This document shows positions 31,602 through 40,968 of a stretch of DNA of 64,000 nucleotides, one piece after another (the first letter of the stretch is position 1; every line of letters begins with the position of its first letter). Location: NCBI GenBank assembly GCA_025210475.1, contig JAOARW010000068.1:1-64000 (forward strand), written 5' to 3'. The notes beneath the pieces were generated by a model. That model was not told the DNA's origin. It ran no database searches and saw nothing but the letters and a program-made list of their open reading frames with translations. Both the position numbers and the translations under genes were made by a program. The DNA comes from Carboxylicivirga sp. (GTDB taxonomy: Bacteria > Bacteroidota > Bacteroidia > Bacteroidales > Marinilabiliaceae).

Positions 31602-33179
31602 TTAAAACTCCGAAGTAAAGTGGAATTTAATATTTTTAAAATTGCTTTCGGCCATTTGCAACATATAGGCTGAATCGGCCATAAACACATCGCGTCCGAA
31701 TTTATCTTTGGCCATGTACTGCAGCTTACGCTTTTTAAAATCTTCCAACTCGGCCTGATTGTCGCTTTCTAACCAGCAGGCTTTGTACAGATTAATTGGC
31801 TCGTAACGGCATTTAGCACCATATTCGTGTAACAAGCGGTATTCAATTACTTCAAACTGAAGCGCGCCTACCGTACCAATTACTTTTCGACCATTAAACT
31901 GGCTGGTAAAAAGCTGGGCTACACCTTCGTCCATCAACTGATCAATACCTTTGGCCAATTGTTTCGATTTCATCGGATCATCATTCTCGATATAACGAAA
32001 CAGTTCAGGTGAGAAACTTGGTAAACCTTTGTAATTGAGTTTTTCACCGGAGGTGACGGTATCTCCAATTTTAAAATTACCAGTATCCGGAATACCAACG
32101 ATATCGCCCGGATAAGCCTCGTCAATAATGGATTTCTTTTCGGCCATAAAAGCAGTGGGACTCGAAAATTTCATGTTCTTGCCAATGCGTACATGATGGT
32201 AATTGGTATTACGCATAAATTTACCCGAGCATATTTTTAAGAAGGCCAAACGGTTACGGTGGTTGGGATCCATGTTGGCATGAATCTTAAATACAAAACC
32301 GGTCATTTTATCTTCATCGGCTGTTACCAGGCGTTCTTCGGCTTGTGATGGCTGCGGCGATGGAGCAATTTTTAAGAAACACTCCAATAATTCCTTTACA
32401 CCAAAATTATTTAAGGCACTACCAAAAAACACCGGTGCCACCTGGGCATTCATATAGGTTTTTGATTCAAATTCAGGATAAACACCCGTAACCAGCTCCA
32501 ATTCTTCGCGCATCATTTCTGCGGCATCTTCACCTATTTGTTCATCAATGGTTTGGTCACTCAGGTCTTTTATGGCGATTCCTTCCTCCAGTACTTGTTT
32601 ACCCGGTTCAAACAGGTATAAACTTTCGTCAAACAGGTTATATACACCTCTAAACTGAGGGCCGTTACCAATTGGCCAACTAAGCGGACGGACTTTAATT
32701 TTTAGTTCTTCTTCAACTTCATCCAATAAGTCAAACGGATCTTTACTTGGGCGGTCGAGCTTATTGATAAAAACAATTACCGGGGTATTGCGCATCCGGC
32801 AAACTTCCATCAATTTACGTGTTTGGGCCTCTACACCCTTAGCGGCATCCACCACAATAATCACACTGTCAACAGCTGTTAAAGTACGAAATGTATCTTC
32901 AGCAAAGTCTTGGTGACCCGGTGTATCCAAAATATTGACTTTGTAGCCATCGTATTCAAAGCCCATCACCGAGGTGGCAACCGAAATACCCCTTTGTTTT
33001 TCAATTTCCATAAAATCGGAGGTGGCTGTTTTCTTAATCTTATTCGATTTAACAGCTCCGGCAACGTGAATGGCACCACCAAAAAGAAGCAGTTTCTCGG
33101 TCAATGTTGTTTTACCCGCATCCGGGTGACTTATAATGGCAAATGTTCGTCTTCTGTTTATTTCATCAATAAAACCCAT
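31602..33179 (-). CDS. prfC: Peptide chain release factor 3
   Basis: A 525-residue translational GTPase that recycles RF1/RF2 from the ribosome after termination. The G domain shows G1 SHPDAGKTT, the switch region GISVATSVMGF, G3 DTPGHQDFAEDT and G4 NKLDRPS. The insertion AVKSNKIKKTATSDFMEIEK, together with the C-terminal RF3 domain, distinguishes it from EF-G. I take the ATG at 33179 (MGFIDEINRRRTFAII), which aligns with the E. coli start region; the ATG at 33203 would add eight residues. Monocistronic with its own terminator. Confidence 0.95.
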   Translation of the reverse strand: MGFIDEINRRRTFAIISHPDAGKTTLTEKLLLFGGAIHVAGAVKSNKIKKTATSDFMEIEKQRGISVATSVMGFEYDGYKVNILDTPGHQDFAEDTFRTLTAVDSVIIVVDAAKGVEAQTRKLMEVCRMRNTPVIVFINKLDRPSKDPFDLLDEVEEELKIKVRPLSWPIGNGPQFRGVYNLFDESLYLFEPGKQVLEEGIAIKDLSDQTIDEQIGEDAAEMMREELELVTGVYPEFESKTYMNAQVAPVFFGSALNNFGVKELLECFLKIAPSPQPSQAEERLVTADEDKMTGFVFKIHANMDPNHRNRLAFLKICSGKFMRNTNYHHVRIGKNMKFSSPTAFMAEKKSIIDEAYPGDIVGIPDTGNFKIGDTVTSGEKLNYKGLPSFSPELFRYIENDDPMKSKQLAKGIDQLMDEGVAQLFTSQFNGRKVIGTVGALQFEVIEYRLLHEYGAKCRYEPINLYKACWLESDNQAELEDFKKRKLQYMAKDKFGRDVFMADSAYMLQMAESNFKNIKFHFTSEF

Positions 33180-33357
33180 ATCCTTCGTTTTTGCAAGCTG
33201 CAAAGTTAAACATTCGACGCAATTTCATGTTTATCACTAAAAGAATTGTTTAATTAAAATTAATGCTTGATTTTGCTTTGTTTTAAAGATATTTTTTAAT
33301 TTTTGCTTTTGAATTAAAAGAAAAATCAAGCAAACAGTTAAATCTTAGAAAAGATCG

Positions 33358-34227
33358 ATGATTATGGGGTGGACGAATTACCACGGACATTGTGAATATT
33401 GCGACGGACAAGGAAAAATAGAAGACTATGTTCAAAAGGCCATAGAATTAAAGATGAGTGCCATCGGTATTTCATCGCATGCGCCGGTTCCTTTTCCAAC
33501 CGACTGGAATATGCCAAAGTATAAGTTAAGCGACTATCTCAATGAGGTTGATCAATTGAAGGCAAAATACAAGGGGCAAATCGAAGTTTATAAATCTCTT
33601 GAAGTGGATTATATTCCTGATATGATTTCACCAAAGTCAGATTTGATAATTAAATCAGATCTTGATTATACGGTTGGATCGGTTCATTTCATTGGTCAGT
33701 TGAAGGATGGAACCCATTGGGCGGTGGATGCACCGGTTGATGAATTTAAGCAGGGGTTAGAGGAAACTTTTAATGGAGATATTAAGGCAGCAGCAAGGAA
33801 GTATTACGAATTGCAACGGGAAATGATAGCTGATACAACTCCGGATATTATCGGCCATATGGATAAGATTAAAATGCATAATAAAGCATTAAAGCTTTTT
33901 GATGAGCAAGCGCAATGGTATCTGGATGAAGTGCATCAAACGCTTGAGCTAATAAAAGAAAAAGGCGTGATTGTAGAGATAAATACAAAAGCCTACTTTC
34001 GTGATGGGCATCTTTTTCCTGGACCGGAGCATTTTGCAAAATTGAAGGAATTAAATATTCCGATTACGATTAACAGTGATGCTCACCATCCGGATCGTTT
34101 AACAAATGCATTTGAGGAGGTAGCTCAGATGCTGGTTGATGCAGGTTTTACCCATACAAGCGAATTAGTGGATGGTCGATGGCAAACAGTGGCCTTAAGC
34201 CCGGAGGGTATTTTAGTAAAGGTATAG
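33358..34227 (+). CDS. PHP-domain phosphatase, histidinol-phosphatase-like
   Basis: A 289-residue PHP-fold metalloenzyme. The trinuclear metal site is visible as NYHGHCEYCDG (about 7-17), ISSHAPVPFP (about 38-47), a Glu in KSLEVDYIP, GSVHFIG (about 111-117), GHMDKIK (about 165-171) and NSDAHHPDR (about 238-246). This is the pattern of HisJ/HisK-type histidinol-phosphate phosphatases. No other histidine biosynthesis gene is nearby, so another phosphorylated substrate is possible. Two in-frame ATGs (33358 and 33364) compete for the start. It ends before a strong shared terminator. Confidence 0.82.
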   Translation: MIMGWTNYHGHCEYCDGQGKIEDYVQKAIELKMSAIGISSHAPVPFPTDWNMPKYKLSDYLNEVDQLKAKYKGQIEVYKSLEVDYIPDMISPKSDLIIKSDLDYTVGSVHFIGQLKDGTHWAVDAPVDEFKQGLEETFNGDIKAAARKYYELQREMIADTTPDIIGHMDKIKMHNKALKLFDEQAQWYLDEVHQTLELIKEKGVIVEINTKAYFRDGHLFPGPEHFAKLKELNIPITINSDAHHPDRLTNAFEEVAQMLVDAGFTHTSELVDGRWQTVALSPEGILVKV

Positions 34228-34410
34228 AATAATAATAGGTCGTTAGTGTCTAAAAATTGATTTCGCCGTTATTCGGACAGGGAGTTTATTTTGGCAGAAT
34301 ATTTTAAGCAAGCAGAGCTTCGTCTTGATACTCATATATTGATACTTTTCTGGCTTGTTATCAGTCTGGTTGTGGAAAATGACAAATTACTGGAATAAAA
34401 AAGTATAAAA

Positions 34411-34448
34411 AAACCTGCTAAGCTTAAATGAGTTTAGCAGGTTTTATT
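34411..34448. terminator. Bidirectional terminator between PHP gene and carboxylase operon
   Basis: AAACCTGCTAA (34411-34421) pairs perfectly with TTAGCAGGTTT (34434-34444), with runs of A before and T after. It lies between convergent genes. Confidence 0.85.
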
Positions 34449-34463
34449 TTTCAGGTATTTTGG

Positions 34464-36002
34464 CTATAAAGGAATATTTCCATGTTTCTTTAAAGGAGCC
34501 GACTCACTCTTGTTTTGAGTCATTTCCAGTGCCTGAATTAATTTAAAACGGGTATCCTCAGGTAAAATAATCTCGTCGATATAACCCATTTTAGCAGCCT
34601 GATACGGGTTGGCAAAATTCTCGCGATAATCATCAACGCGCTCTGCTTTGGCAATCTCATCTGTTTCACCGCGGAAAATGATGTTAACAGCACCTTCAGG
34701 CCCCATAACTGCAATTTCGGCGGTTGGGTAAGCAAAATTAATGTCGGCCATTAAGTGTTTCGATGCCATAACATCATAAGCACCACCATAGGCTTTACGT
34801 GTAATAACCGTAATTTTTGGTACAGTGGCTTCGGCATAGGCATAAAGTAATTTGGCACCGTGCTTAATAATTCCACCATATTCCTGAACTGTGCCTGGTA
34901 AAAATCCTGGTACATCAACAAAGGTGACCACCGGAATATTGAAAGCATCACAGAAACGTACAAATCGGGCACCTTTTGAAGACGATTCAATGTCCAGCAC
35001 ACCGGCCAGGTAATTTGGCTGATTGGCTACAATTCCAACTGTTCGTCCTGCCATGCGCCCAAAGCCAGTAATTATGTTTTGTGCATAATGCGGCATTACT
35101 TCAAAGAAATGCTTGTTATCAACCACCGAACCAATAACATCGTGCATGTCGTAAGGCTTGTTAGGATCGGCAGGAATGAGGTTTTGCAGTTCTTCATTTT
35201 TACGACGAATATCATCAGTTGTTGGCAATACCGGCGGATCCTCCATGTTATTGGATGGAATAAAACTCAGTAATTCCCGAATCATCATTAAGGTGTGCTC
35301 GTCATCATCGGCCATAAAATGCGCTACGCCACTTTTGGCATTATGCGTCATCGCTCCACCAAGTTCTTCTTTAGTTACTTCTTCATGGGTAACGGTTTTT
35401 ATTACTTCGGGTCCGGTAACAAACATATAGCTGGTGTCTTTTACCATAAAAATAAAGTCGGTGAGGGCAGGAGAGTAGACTGCACCACCTGCACACGGTC
35501 CCATGATGGCCGAGATTTGAGGTATCACCCCTGAGGCTTTTACATTTAAATAAAAGATATCGCCATAACCTGCCAGACTTTGAACACCTTCCTGAATGCG
35601 GGCACCTCCTGAATCGTTCAGTCCAACAAGTGGAGCGCCCATTTTAAGCGCCAGCTTTGATATTTTTAAGATCTTATCGGCATTGGTACGACTCAAAGAT
35701 CCGCCAAATACCGTGAAGTCCTGGGCAAATACATAAACCAATCGACCGTCCACTTTTCCGTATCCCGTGATAAAACCATCGCCCGGAAAGTGCGTTTTCT
35801 CCATTCCAAAATTGGTACAACGGTGCTCTACCAGCTTATCAAGCTCCACAAAGGTGCCGGCATCTAAAAACACATCGATGCGTTCGCGGGCGGTTAATTT
35901 GCCGCCTTTATGTTGTTTTTCGATTCGTGCTTCCCCGCCACCGGCTTCGGCCTCGCGGTTACGCTCTTCAAATTTTTTATATTTTTCTTCTAAACTTTGC
36001 AT
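34464..36002 (-). CDS. Acyl-CoA carboxylase carboxyltransferase subunit (propionyl-CoA type)
   Basis: A 512-residue carboxyltransferase, both crotonase-fold halves on one chain. Recognisable segments are GKLTARERIDVFLDAGTF (about 29-46), GGSLSRTNADKILKI, GAPLVGLNDSGGARIQEG (about 116-133), IMGPCAGGAVYSPALTDFI and, in the second half, FVDVPGFLPGTVQEYGGIIK (about 347-366) and RKAYGGAYDVM. The length and the DSGGARIQEGV and TRKAYGGAYDVM context fit the propionyl/methylmalonyl-CoA carboxytransferase (PccB/MmdA) group better than acetyl-CoA carboxylase AccD. It is the last gene of a three-gene operon with the biotin carrier and biotin carboxylase, giving ATP-dependent carboxylation of propionyl-CoA to methylmalonyl-CoA. 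Confidence 0.9.
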   Translation of the reverse strand: MQSLEEKYKKFEERNREAEAGGGEARIEKQHKGGKLTARERIDVFLDAGTFVELDKLVEHRCTNFGMEKTHFPGDGFITGYGKVDGRLVYVFAQDFTVFGGSLSRTNADKILKISKLALKMGAPLVGLNDSGGARIQEGVQSLAGYGDIFYLNVKASGVIPQISAIMGPCAGGAVYSPALTDFIFMVKDTSYMFVTGPEVIKTVTHEEVTKEELGGAMTHNAKSGVAHFMADDDEHTLMMIRELLSFIPSNNMEDPPVLPTTDDIRRKNEELQNLIPADPNKPYDMHDVIGSVVDNKHFFEVMPHYAQNIITGFGRMAGRTVGIVANQPNYLAGVLDIESSSKGARFVRFCDAFNIPVVTFVDVPGFLPGTVQEYGGIIKHGAKLLYAYAEATVPKITVITRKAYGGAYDVMASKHLMADINFAYPTAEIAVMGPEGAVNIIFRGETDEIAKAERVDDYRENFANPYQAAKMGYIDEIILPEDTRFKLIQALEMTQNKSESAPLKKHGNIPL

Positions 36003-36089
36003 TGTTTCTAACTAATTGCTTCCGATCCTTTGTATTTGTACAAATGGGAATTATTCAAGCTTCTCCGGCACAAAAGGATGGTAATGTTA

Positions 36090-36596
36090 TTACTCAATTT
36101 CGATTAAGGCTTGATGACCTTCAACGGCATCGCCTTCGGCAACGTGGATTTTTTTAACCACGCCATCGATGGCACTTTTATACTCACTTTCCATTTTCAT
36201 GGCCGATACAATGATAACAGTTTGTCCTTTCTCCACTGTATCACCCACATCAACCGGTATTTTAACTATTTTACCCGGCATAGGGGTGGAGATAATGTTA
36301 CTATCACCATTCAGTGCCGATTTTGATGCATTCCGGTAACGACGTGCTGCATCAATCACTTCTATTTCGTAATAGTTACTGATGGTATTCACCTTGTATT
36401 CGTTAAGGCTGTCTCCTTCGATCATTTCCATGTTAATGGACTGGCCATCCACGAGGATGGAATAGGTGTCGGATTCGACTTTTAAAAGGTCGAGGTCGTA
36501 AATACGCCCATCGATGTCAACCTTGTATTTGGAGCCATTCTGCTCAAGTATTTTTATCCTGGCAAGGCGCGAATCTATCTTTAATTCTATAGGCAT
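36090..36596 (-). CDS. Biotin carboxyl carrier subunit of acyl-CoA carboxylase
   Basis: A 168-residue carrier. I take the ATG at 36596, 10 bp after the biotin carboxylase stop; the open frame continues upstream to 36674 but would overlap that gene by 68 bp. The C-terminal biotinyl domain runs from about 100: STPMPGKIVKIPVDVGDTVE (103-122), AMKM (132-135, biotin on Lys134) and a final GHQALIEIE. The N-terminal part (1-90) contains short beta repeats (YKVDIDGRIYDLDLL), the domain that docks carrier to carboxylase in PCC-type enzymes. Confidence 0.92.
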   Translation of the reverse strand: MPIELKIDSRLARIKILEQNGSKYKVDIDGRIYDLDLLKVESDTYSILVDGQSINMEMIEGDSLNEYKVNTISNYYEIEVIDAARRYRNASKSALNGDSNIISTPMPGKIVKIPVDVGDTVEKGQTVIIVSAMKMESEYKSAIDGVVKKIHVAEGDAVEGHQALIEIE

Positions 36597-36606
36597 AATG
36601 GTCTGT

Positions 36607-38121
36607 TTATAGTCGTAAGATATTTTTGCGTCGGGCATATTCTTTCCACGCCGACTGGTTAGGGGTAGCAACATTTGTTTTGTCAGCTGCTTCTTTCAAT
36701 TTCTGCGTATAATCCAGATAAGCAACAAACAAAGCAACATCTTCGCAATAATCCACACAATCGTCTTCTTCGGTCATTAAAAACTCCATGTTGTTTTCGA
36801 TGAAGTGTGTGTCGTAGTCGCCATCAACAAAATCTTTGGCTTCCATAATGCGGGCCACAAAAGGAATGGAGGTCTTAACCCCGGTTATCTTGTACTCATA
36901 CAAAGCACGTTTCATTCGGTCGATGGCTTCCTTACGTGTTGGTGCCCATGAAATTAATTTCGAAATCATCGGATCGTAGTGGAAAGGAATTTCATAGCCT
37001 TCATACACATATCCATCTGTTCGCATACCCAATCCCATGGGTTCTGTAATATTCTTAATCACACCCGGGCAAGGCATGAAATTATTCTGGTGATCCTCTG
37101 CATAGATACGACACTCAATGGCATGACCATTCTGGCGTAAATTTTCCTGCTTAAATTCGAGAGTTAAGCCGTTAGCCACATTAATCTGTGCTTTTACCAA
37201 GTCAACACCTGTTGTTCGTTCTGTAATAGGATGTTCCACCTGCAAGCGGGTATTCATCTCCAAAAAGTAGAAGTTTAATTGGTTATCTACCAGGAACTCA
37301 ACCGTTCCGGCACCAACATAATCTACCGATTTAGCGGCTGCGATGGCCTGCTCACCCATTTTATTTCGTAATTCGGGAGTCATCAATGGTGATGGCGTTT
37401 CTTCTACTACCTTTTGGTGGCGGCGTTGAACGGAGCATTCACGCTCAAATAGATGCACATAATTACCATGCTGATCGGCCATAATCTGAAACTCAATGTG
37501 GTGTGGCGATTCGATGTATTTTTCGATGTAAACCGCATCGTCGCCGAAGGCTGACCGGGCCTCTGATTTTGCCATTTCGTAGGCATTTACCAAGTCCTTT
37601 TCTTCGCGCACCAGTCGCATGCCTTTACCACCACCACCTGCGCTGGCTTTGAGCATGACCGGATAGCCAATTTCAGCGGCAATGCTTTTTAGCTTGTTGG
37701 GGTCATCTATGTTTTCTTTCGTTCCCGGTACCACAGGAACACCGGAATCAATCATCAGCTGACGGGCTGTTAATTTATCGCCCATGGTGTTAATGGCATG
37801 AATGGAAGGTCCGATGAAGATGATACCTGCCTTTTCAACTTCTTTGGCAAACACCGCATTTTCCGATAAAAAGCCGTAGCCCGGATGAATAGCATCAGCT
37901 TTGGAGGTTTTAGCAACTTCCAGAATTTTTTTAATGTTTAGGTAGCTTTCGGTTGAGGCTGCAGGGCCTACACAATAGGCCTCGTCAGCGTATCTGACAT
38001 GCATGGCTGTCCTGTCAGCTTCTGAAAAAATAGCCACCGAGCGAATGTTCATTTCGCGGCAAGAACGCATGACACGAACAGCAATTTCTCCCCGGTTAGC
38101 AACTAATACTTTTTTAATCAT
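36607..38121 (-). CDS. Biotin carboxylase subunit of acyl-CoA carboxylase
   Basis: A 504-residue biotin carboxylase. It begins MIKKVLVANRGEIAVRVMRS, has the ATP-grasp Gly-rich loop KASAGGGGKGMRLV (about 158-171), FLEMNTRLQVEHPITE (about 286-301) with catalytic Glu/Arg residues, and AIECRIYAED. It carboxylates the biotin of the carrier subunit using ATP and bicarbonate. The C-terminal extension beyond about 450 (DDCVDYCEDVALFVAYLDY and on) is longer than E. coli AccC and is usual in the propionyl-type complexes. First gene of the operon. Confidence 0.94.
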   Translation of the reverse strand: MIKKVLVANRGEIAVRVMRSCREMNIRSVAIFSEADRTAMHVRYADEAYCVGPAASTESYLNIKKILEVAKTSKADAIHPGYGFLSENAVFAKEVEKAGIIFIGPSIHAINTMGDKLTARQLMIDSGVPVVPGTKENIDDPNKLKSIAAEIGYPVMLKASAGGGGKGMRLVREEKDLVNAYEMAKSEARSAFGDDAVYIEKYIESPHHIEFQIMADQHGNYVHLFERECSVQRRHQKVVEETPSPLMTPELRNKMGEQAIAAAKSVDYVGAGTVEFLVDNQLNFYFLEMNTRLQVEHPITERTTGVDLVKAQINVANGLTLEFKQENLRQNGHAIECRIYAEDHQNNFMPCPGVIKNITEPMGLGMRTDGYVYEGYEIPFHYDPMISKLISWAPTRKEAIDRMKRALYEYKITGVKTSIPFVARIMEAKDFVDGDYDTHFIENNMEFLMTEEDDCVDYCEDVALFVAYLDYTQKLKEAADKTNVATPNQSAWKEYARRKNILRL

Positions 38122-38312
38122 AATGGAATAAAGATTTCATTTATAAAAATTTAGAAGTCAAAATGTTTAAAACAACATTAAAAGACCTTTAATTCCGGCA
38201 TGCAAAAAAGCTGATTTTTATCAAACTACCAAACACTTTGCGTAAATTGTGTGGAATGATTATAAATAAGATTGCGACTAAACCCACGGAACTGTTGATG
38301 GTTTATTAAGTG

Positions 38313-38320
38313 TATATTTG
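38313..38320 (+). promoter_or_regulatory. Likely -7 element of the ferritin gene
   Basis: TATATTTG matches TAnnTTTG, with TTG at 38294-38296 as a weak, closely spaced -33 element. Expected start of transcription is about 38327, 21 bases before the ATG. Confidence 0.5.
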
Positions 38321-38347
38321 TTATTCGAAACTTAATTTTTAACAGTT

Positions 38348-38854
38348 ATGCTTAAGAAAAAGGTAGAAGAAGTACTGGTTAATCAGATTGAGAAAGAAGC
38401 GTATTCATCTAATTTATATTTGGCTATGGCCGTTTGGGCCGATACCAATGGTTATGAAGGAACTGCCAATTGGCTTTATGCTCAGGCAGAAGAAGAGCGC
38501 TTACATATGATGAAGTTCATTAAATATGTAAATGAGAGAGGTGGAAAGGCTATTATTCCGGCAATTGCGCAACCAACTGCTGAATACAGCGATATTAAAG
38601 CCGTTTTTGCCAAGGTATATGAGCACGAACAATATGTAACTGAATTGATCAGTGGTATTGTAGGTGTTTGCCTTGAGGAAAAAGATTTTACGACTCACAA
38701 TTGGATTCAGTGGTTCGTAACAGAGCAAATTGAAGAGGAAGCTTCGGTTGCAGCCATCAATGACAAGTTGAATTTATTAGGTGATCATAACCTGTATATG
38801 TTCGATCGTGACATTATGGGTATGCGTGGTCAGGTTCCTGCAAGTGCAGAGTAA
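38348..38854 (+). CDS. ftnA: Non-haem bacterial ferritin
   Basis: A 168-residue four-helix iron-storage protein. Ferroxidase-site residues lie in QIEKEAYSSNLYLAMAVWAD (about 13-32), EEERLHMMKF (about 48-57; E and H) and EEDEE-like EEKDFTTHNWIQWFVTEQIEEE (about 110-131, in part). The family oligomerises to 24 subunits in the cytoplasm, oxidising Fe(II) and storing ferric mineral. Length is typical. It is monocistronic, with a -7 element and a perfect palindromic terminator. Confidence 0.95.
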   Translation: MLKKKVEEVLVNQIEKEAYSSNLYLAMAVWADTNGYEGTANWLYAQAEEERLHMMKFIKYVNERGGKAIIPAIAQPTAEYSDIKAVFAKVYEHEQYVTELISGIVGVCLEEKDFTTHNWIQWFVTEQIEEEASVAAINDKLNLLGDHNLYMFDRDIMGMRGQVPASAE

Positions 38855-38871
38855 CAGAACACAGACATATA

Positions 38872-38909
38872 ATATAAGAAAAGCCGGCATATGCCGGCTT
38901 TTCTTATAT
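38872..38909. terminator. Perfect 38-bp palindromic terminator, ferritin/GH15
   Basis: ATATAAGAAAAGCCGGCAT (38872-38890) is followed with no spacer by its exact reverse complement (38891-38909). The core AAAAGCCGGC/GCCGGCTTTT gives a strong hairpin with A- and T-tracts on both sides, so it serves the convergent ferritin and GH15 genes. Confidence 0.9.
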
Positions 38910-38932
38910 CTGTTATCGATAAACACTTTAAT

Positions 38933-40738
38933 TTATCGAATTGATTTCATTATCTGTTCTTCTTTAGAAATCTGATCACCGGAAAGTGTGATGGCTGTTT
39001 CAATGATTGCCAGGTGAGAATAGGCTTGAGGGAAATTGCCCAACATACGACGCGTTTTAAAGTCGAGATCCTCACTAAATAATCCCAGATGATTGGAACA
39101 AGCCAGAAGAGCCTCAAATTTACGGGTGGCCTCGTCCTTTAATCCAATTTTATACAGACTGTTGATTAGCCAGAAAGAGCAAATGGTAAATGCTGATTGC
39201 GGTTCGCCAAAATCGTCTTCATTTTTATAGCGATACATCAAACCATCGTGTTCCAATTCCTTTTGTATCGCTAATACTGTTTTCTTATAACGCTGATCAT
39301 CGGCAGCAATAAAGCCATACGATTCCATTAACAGTACCGCAGCATCCAAATCATTAGATCCGTATGATTGCGTGAAAGTATGCTTTTCTTCCGACCAGGC
39401 ATTCTGATGAATGTCAGCAGCGATTTTTTCTTCCAGCTGTTTCCACTCAACAGCGTAGGTTTCGCGTTTTAACAATTGAGCAATTTTACGTGCCCGGTCG
39501 ATTGCTACCCAGCACAAAACTTTACTGAATGTAAAATGCTTGCCTTCACTTCTGATTTCCCAGATTCCTTTATCCGGCTCTTGCCAGTTCTCATCAACCA
39601 CCTTCACAATGTTTCGAACAATGGTCCATAAATCTTCACTGTTACCAAGTGTAGAACGGAAACGCTCGAAATATTGCAGAATTACATCCATCAGGATGCC
39701 ATAGATATCGTTCTGTTTTTGAATATAGGCCGCATTTCCAATACGAACAGGTTTGCTGTTTTCATAGCCGCTCAGATGCTCTAACTCCATTTCATGAAGT
39801 TCTTTTTCACCATGTATACCATACATGATTTGCATCTTCTCACCTTTATCCGGCATCAGGTTAATGATGAAATTCAGATAACGCTCGGCGATGCGTTCAT
39901 GTCCCAATTGGGTCATTATTTTTACCACCATCGATGCATCCCTGATCCAGCAAAAGCGGTAGTCCCAGTTTCGGACTTCTCCAACAGTTTCTGGTAAAGA
40001 GGTGGTTAGAGCAGCCAATATAGCTCCTGATTTTTGGTAGTTCAGTAACTTCAGTGTTAAGGCACTGCGGGTAATCTCCTCCTCGTATTTCTTAAAACTT
40101 GTGGTTTTATCCGACCAGTTCAACCAGTATACTTTAGTCCGTTGGAGTTTTAAGTACGAACGATCGGTCGATTGCTGCAAAAGCTTTTGGTTATAACTTA
40201 AAAGCAGGAATTCATTTTGCTTAATCGTTACGGGAAGTTTATTTTTGATGCTTTTTTTATCAAAAGAAGAATAAAGATACACCGAATCATACTCACCATT
40301 TTTGGTGTAGGCTTTCAGGTATTCTTCCTCTACATCAATGATTGTATCTGGCTTGGCGTACTCAAGCTTAGGCTCAAAATTAATAACCACACTTACCTCT
40401 CCCGAAATGTGTTTGATGTATCGAACTATATCTGGTGGCGTATAATACAAGCCATCTTCGTTACGATATCTAGGCATAAAATCATGCAACTCAAAAATAC
40501 CAGAGGCACAGGTGAAACGGGTAACCAATATATTGGTTCGCGGAATATAAAACTGTTCTGTTTCATACTCCTCAGTGGGTTGAATTCTAAAAAAACCGCC
40601 CTTTTTGTCATCCAGTATTTTAGCAAAGGTTGAAGGTGATGCAAAGTGGGGTAAACACAACCATTCCACCGAGCCTGTTTTCGAAACCAATGCTGCACTT
40701 CGACAGTTTCCTATGATACCGTAATCAAGGTTTTTCAT
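38933..40738 (-). CDS. Glycoside hydrolase family 15 protein (glucoamylase/trehalase type)
   Basis: A 601-residue cytoplasmic GH15 enzyme. The N-terminal beta domain begins DYGIIGNCRSAALVSKTGSV and WLCLPHFASPSTFAKILDD (about 16-50). The (alpha/alpha)6 barrel starts near 240 with SLPETVGEVRNWDYRFCWIRDASM (in part), which carries active-site Arg/Asp residues, and has CWVAIDRARKIA, GSNDLDAAVLLM and FTICSFWLI later; a catalytic Glu is expected near 'EDDFGEPQSAF'. The divergent gene makes trehalose, so this may be a GH15 trehalase, which would give a synthesis/breakdown pair; a glucan substrate cannot be excluded. Confidence 0.9.
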   Translation of the reverse strand: MKNLDYGIIGNCRSAALVSKTGSVEWLCLPHFASPSTFAKILDDKKGGFFRIQPTEEYETEQFYIPRTNILVTRFTCASGIFELHDFMPRYRNEDGLYYTPPDIVRYIKHISGEVSVVINFEPKLEYAKPDTIIDVEEEYLKAYTKNGEYDSVYLYSSFDKKSIKNKLPVTIKQNEFLLLSYNQKLLQQSTDRSYLKLQRTKVYWLNWSDKTTSFKKYEEEITRSALTLKLLNYQKSGAILAALTTSLPETVGEVRNWDYRFCWIRDASMVVKIMTQLGHERIAERYLNFIINLMPDKGEKMQIMYGIHGEKELHEMELEHLSGYENSKPVRIGNAAYIQKQNDIYGILMDVILQYFERFRSTLGNSEDLWTIVRNIVKVVDENWQEPDKGIWEIRSEGKHFTFSKVLCWVAIDRARKIAQLLKRETYAVEWKQLEEKIAADIHQNAWSEEKHTFTQSYGSNDLDAAVLLMESYGFIAADDQRYKKTVLAIQKELEHDGLMYRYKNEDDFGEPQSAFTICSFWLINSLYKIGLKDEATRKFEALLACSNHLGLFSEDLDFKTRRMLGNFPQAYSHLAIIETAITLSGDQISKEEQIMKSIR

Positions 40739-40806
40739 ACGCCATTCAAATAATACTTATTCTCAAAATCTTCAATCTAATTAAGCCAATATATCATTGA
40801 GAAATG

Positions 40807-40814
40807 TATATTTG
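40807..40814 (+). promoter_or_regulatory. Possible -7 element for the trehalose synthase gene
   Basis: TATATTTG matches TAnnTTTG. It would give a leader of about 150 bases, longer than elsewhere in the window, so a second promoter closer to 40969 is possible. Confidence 0.35.
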
Positions 40815-40968
40815 CTTACAAGTGCAAAAAAAATGGTATTTTTTTAATAATACTACTTTTTATAGCTTTCTTTTTAAAAATCGTTAAGGAGATATTTATA
40901 ATTCGTTTGGGGGCTGTAAACCACAATCATGTTGGCAGAACTTCAGACAATAAATCAAATTTAAGCCT

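Noticed and set aside
36597..36674. Longer start for the biotin carrier protein
   Set aside because: It overlaps the biotin carboxylase gene by 68 bp and adds residues foreign to the family.
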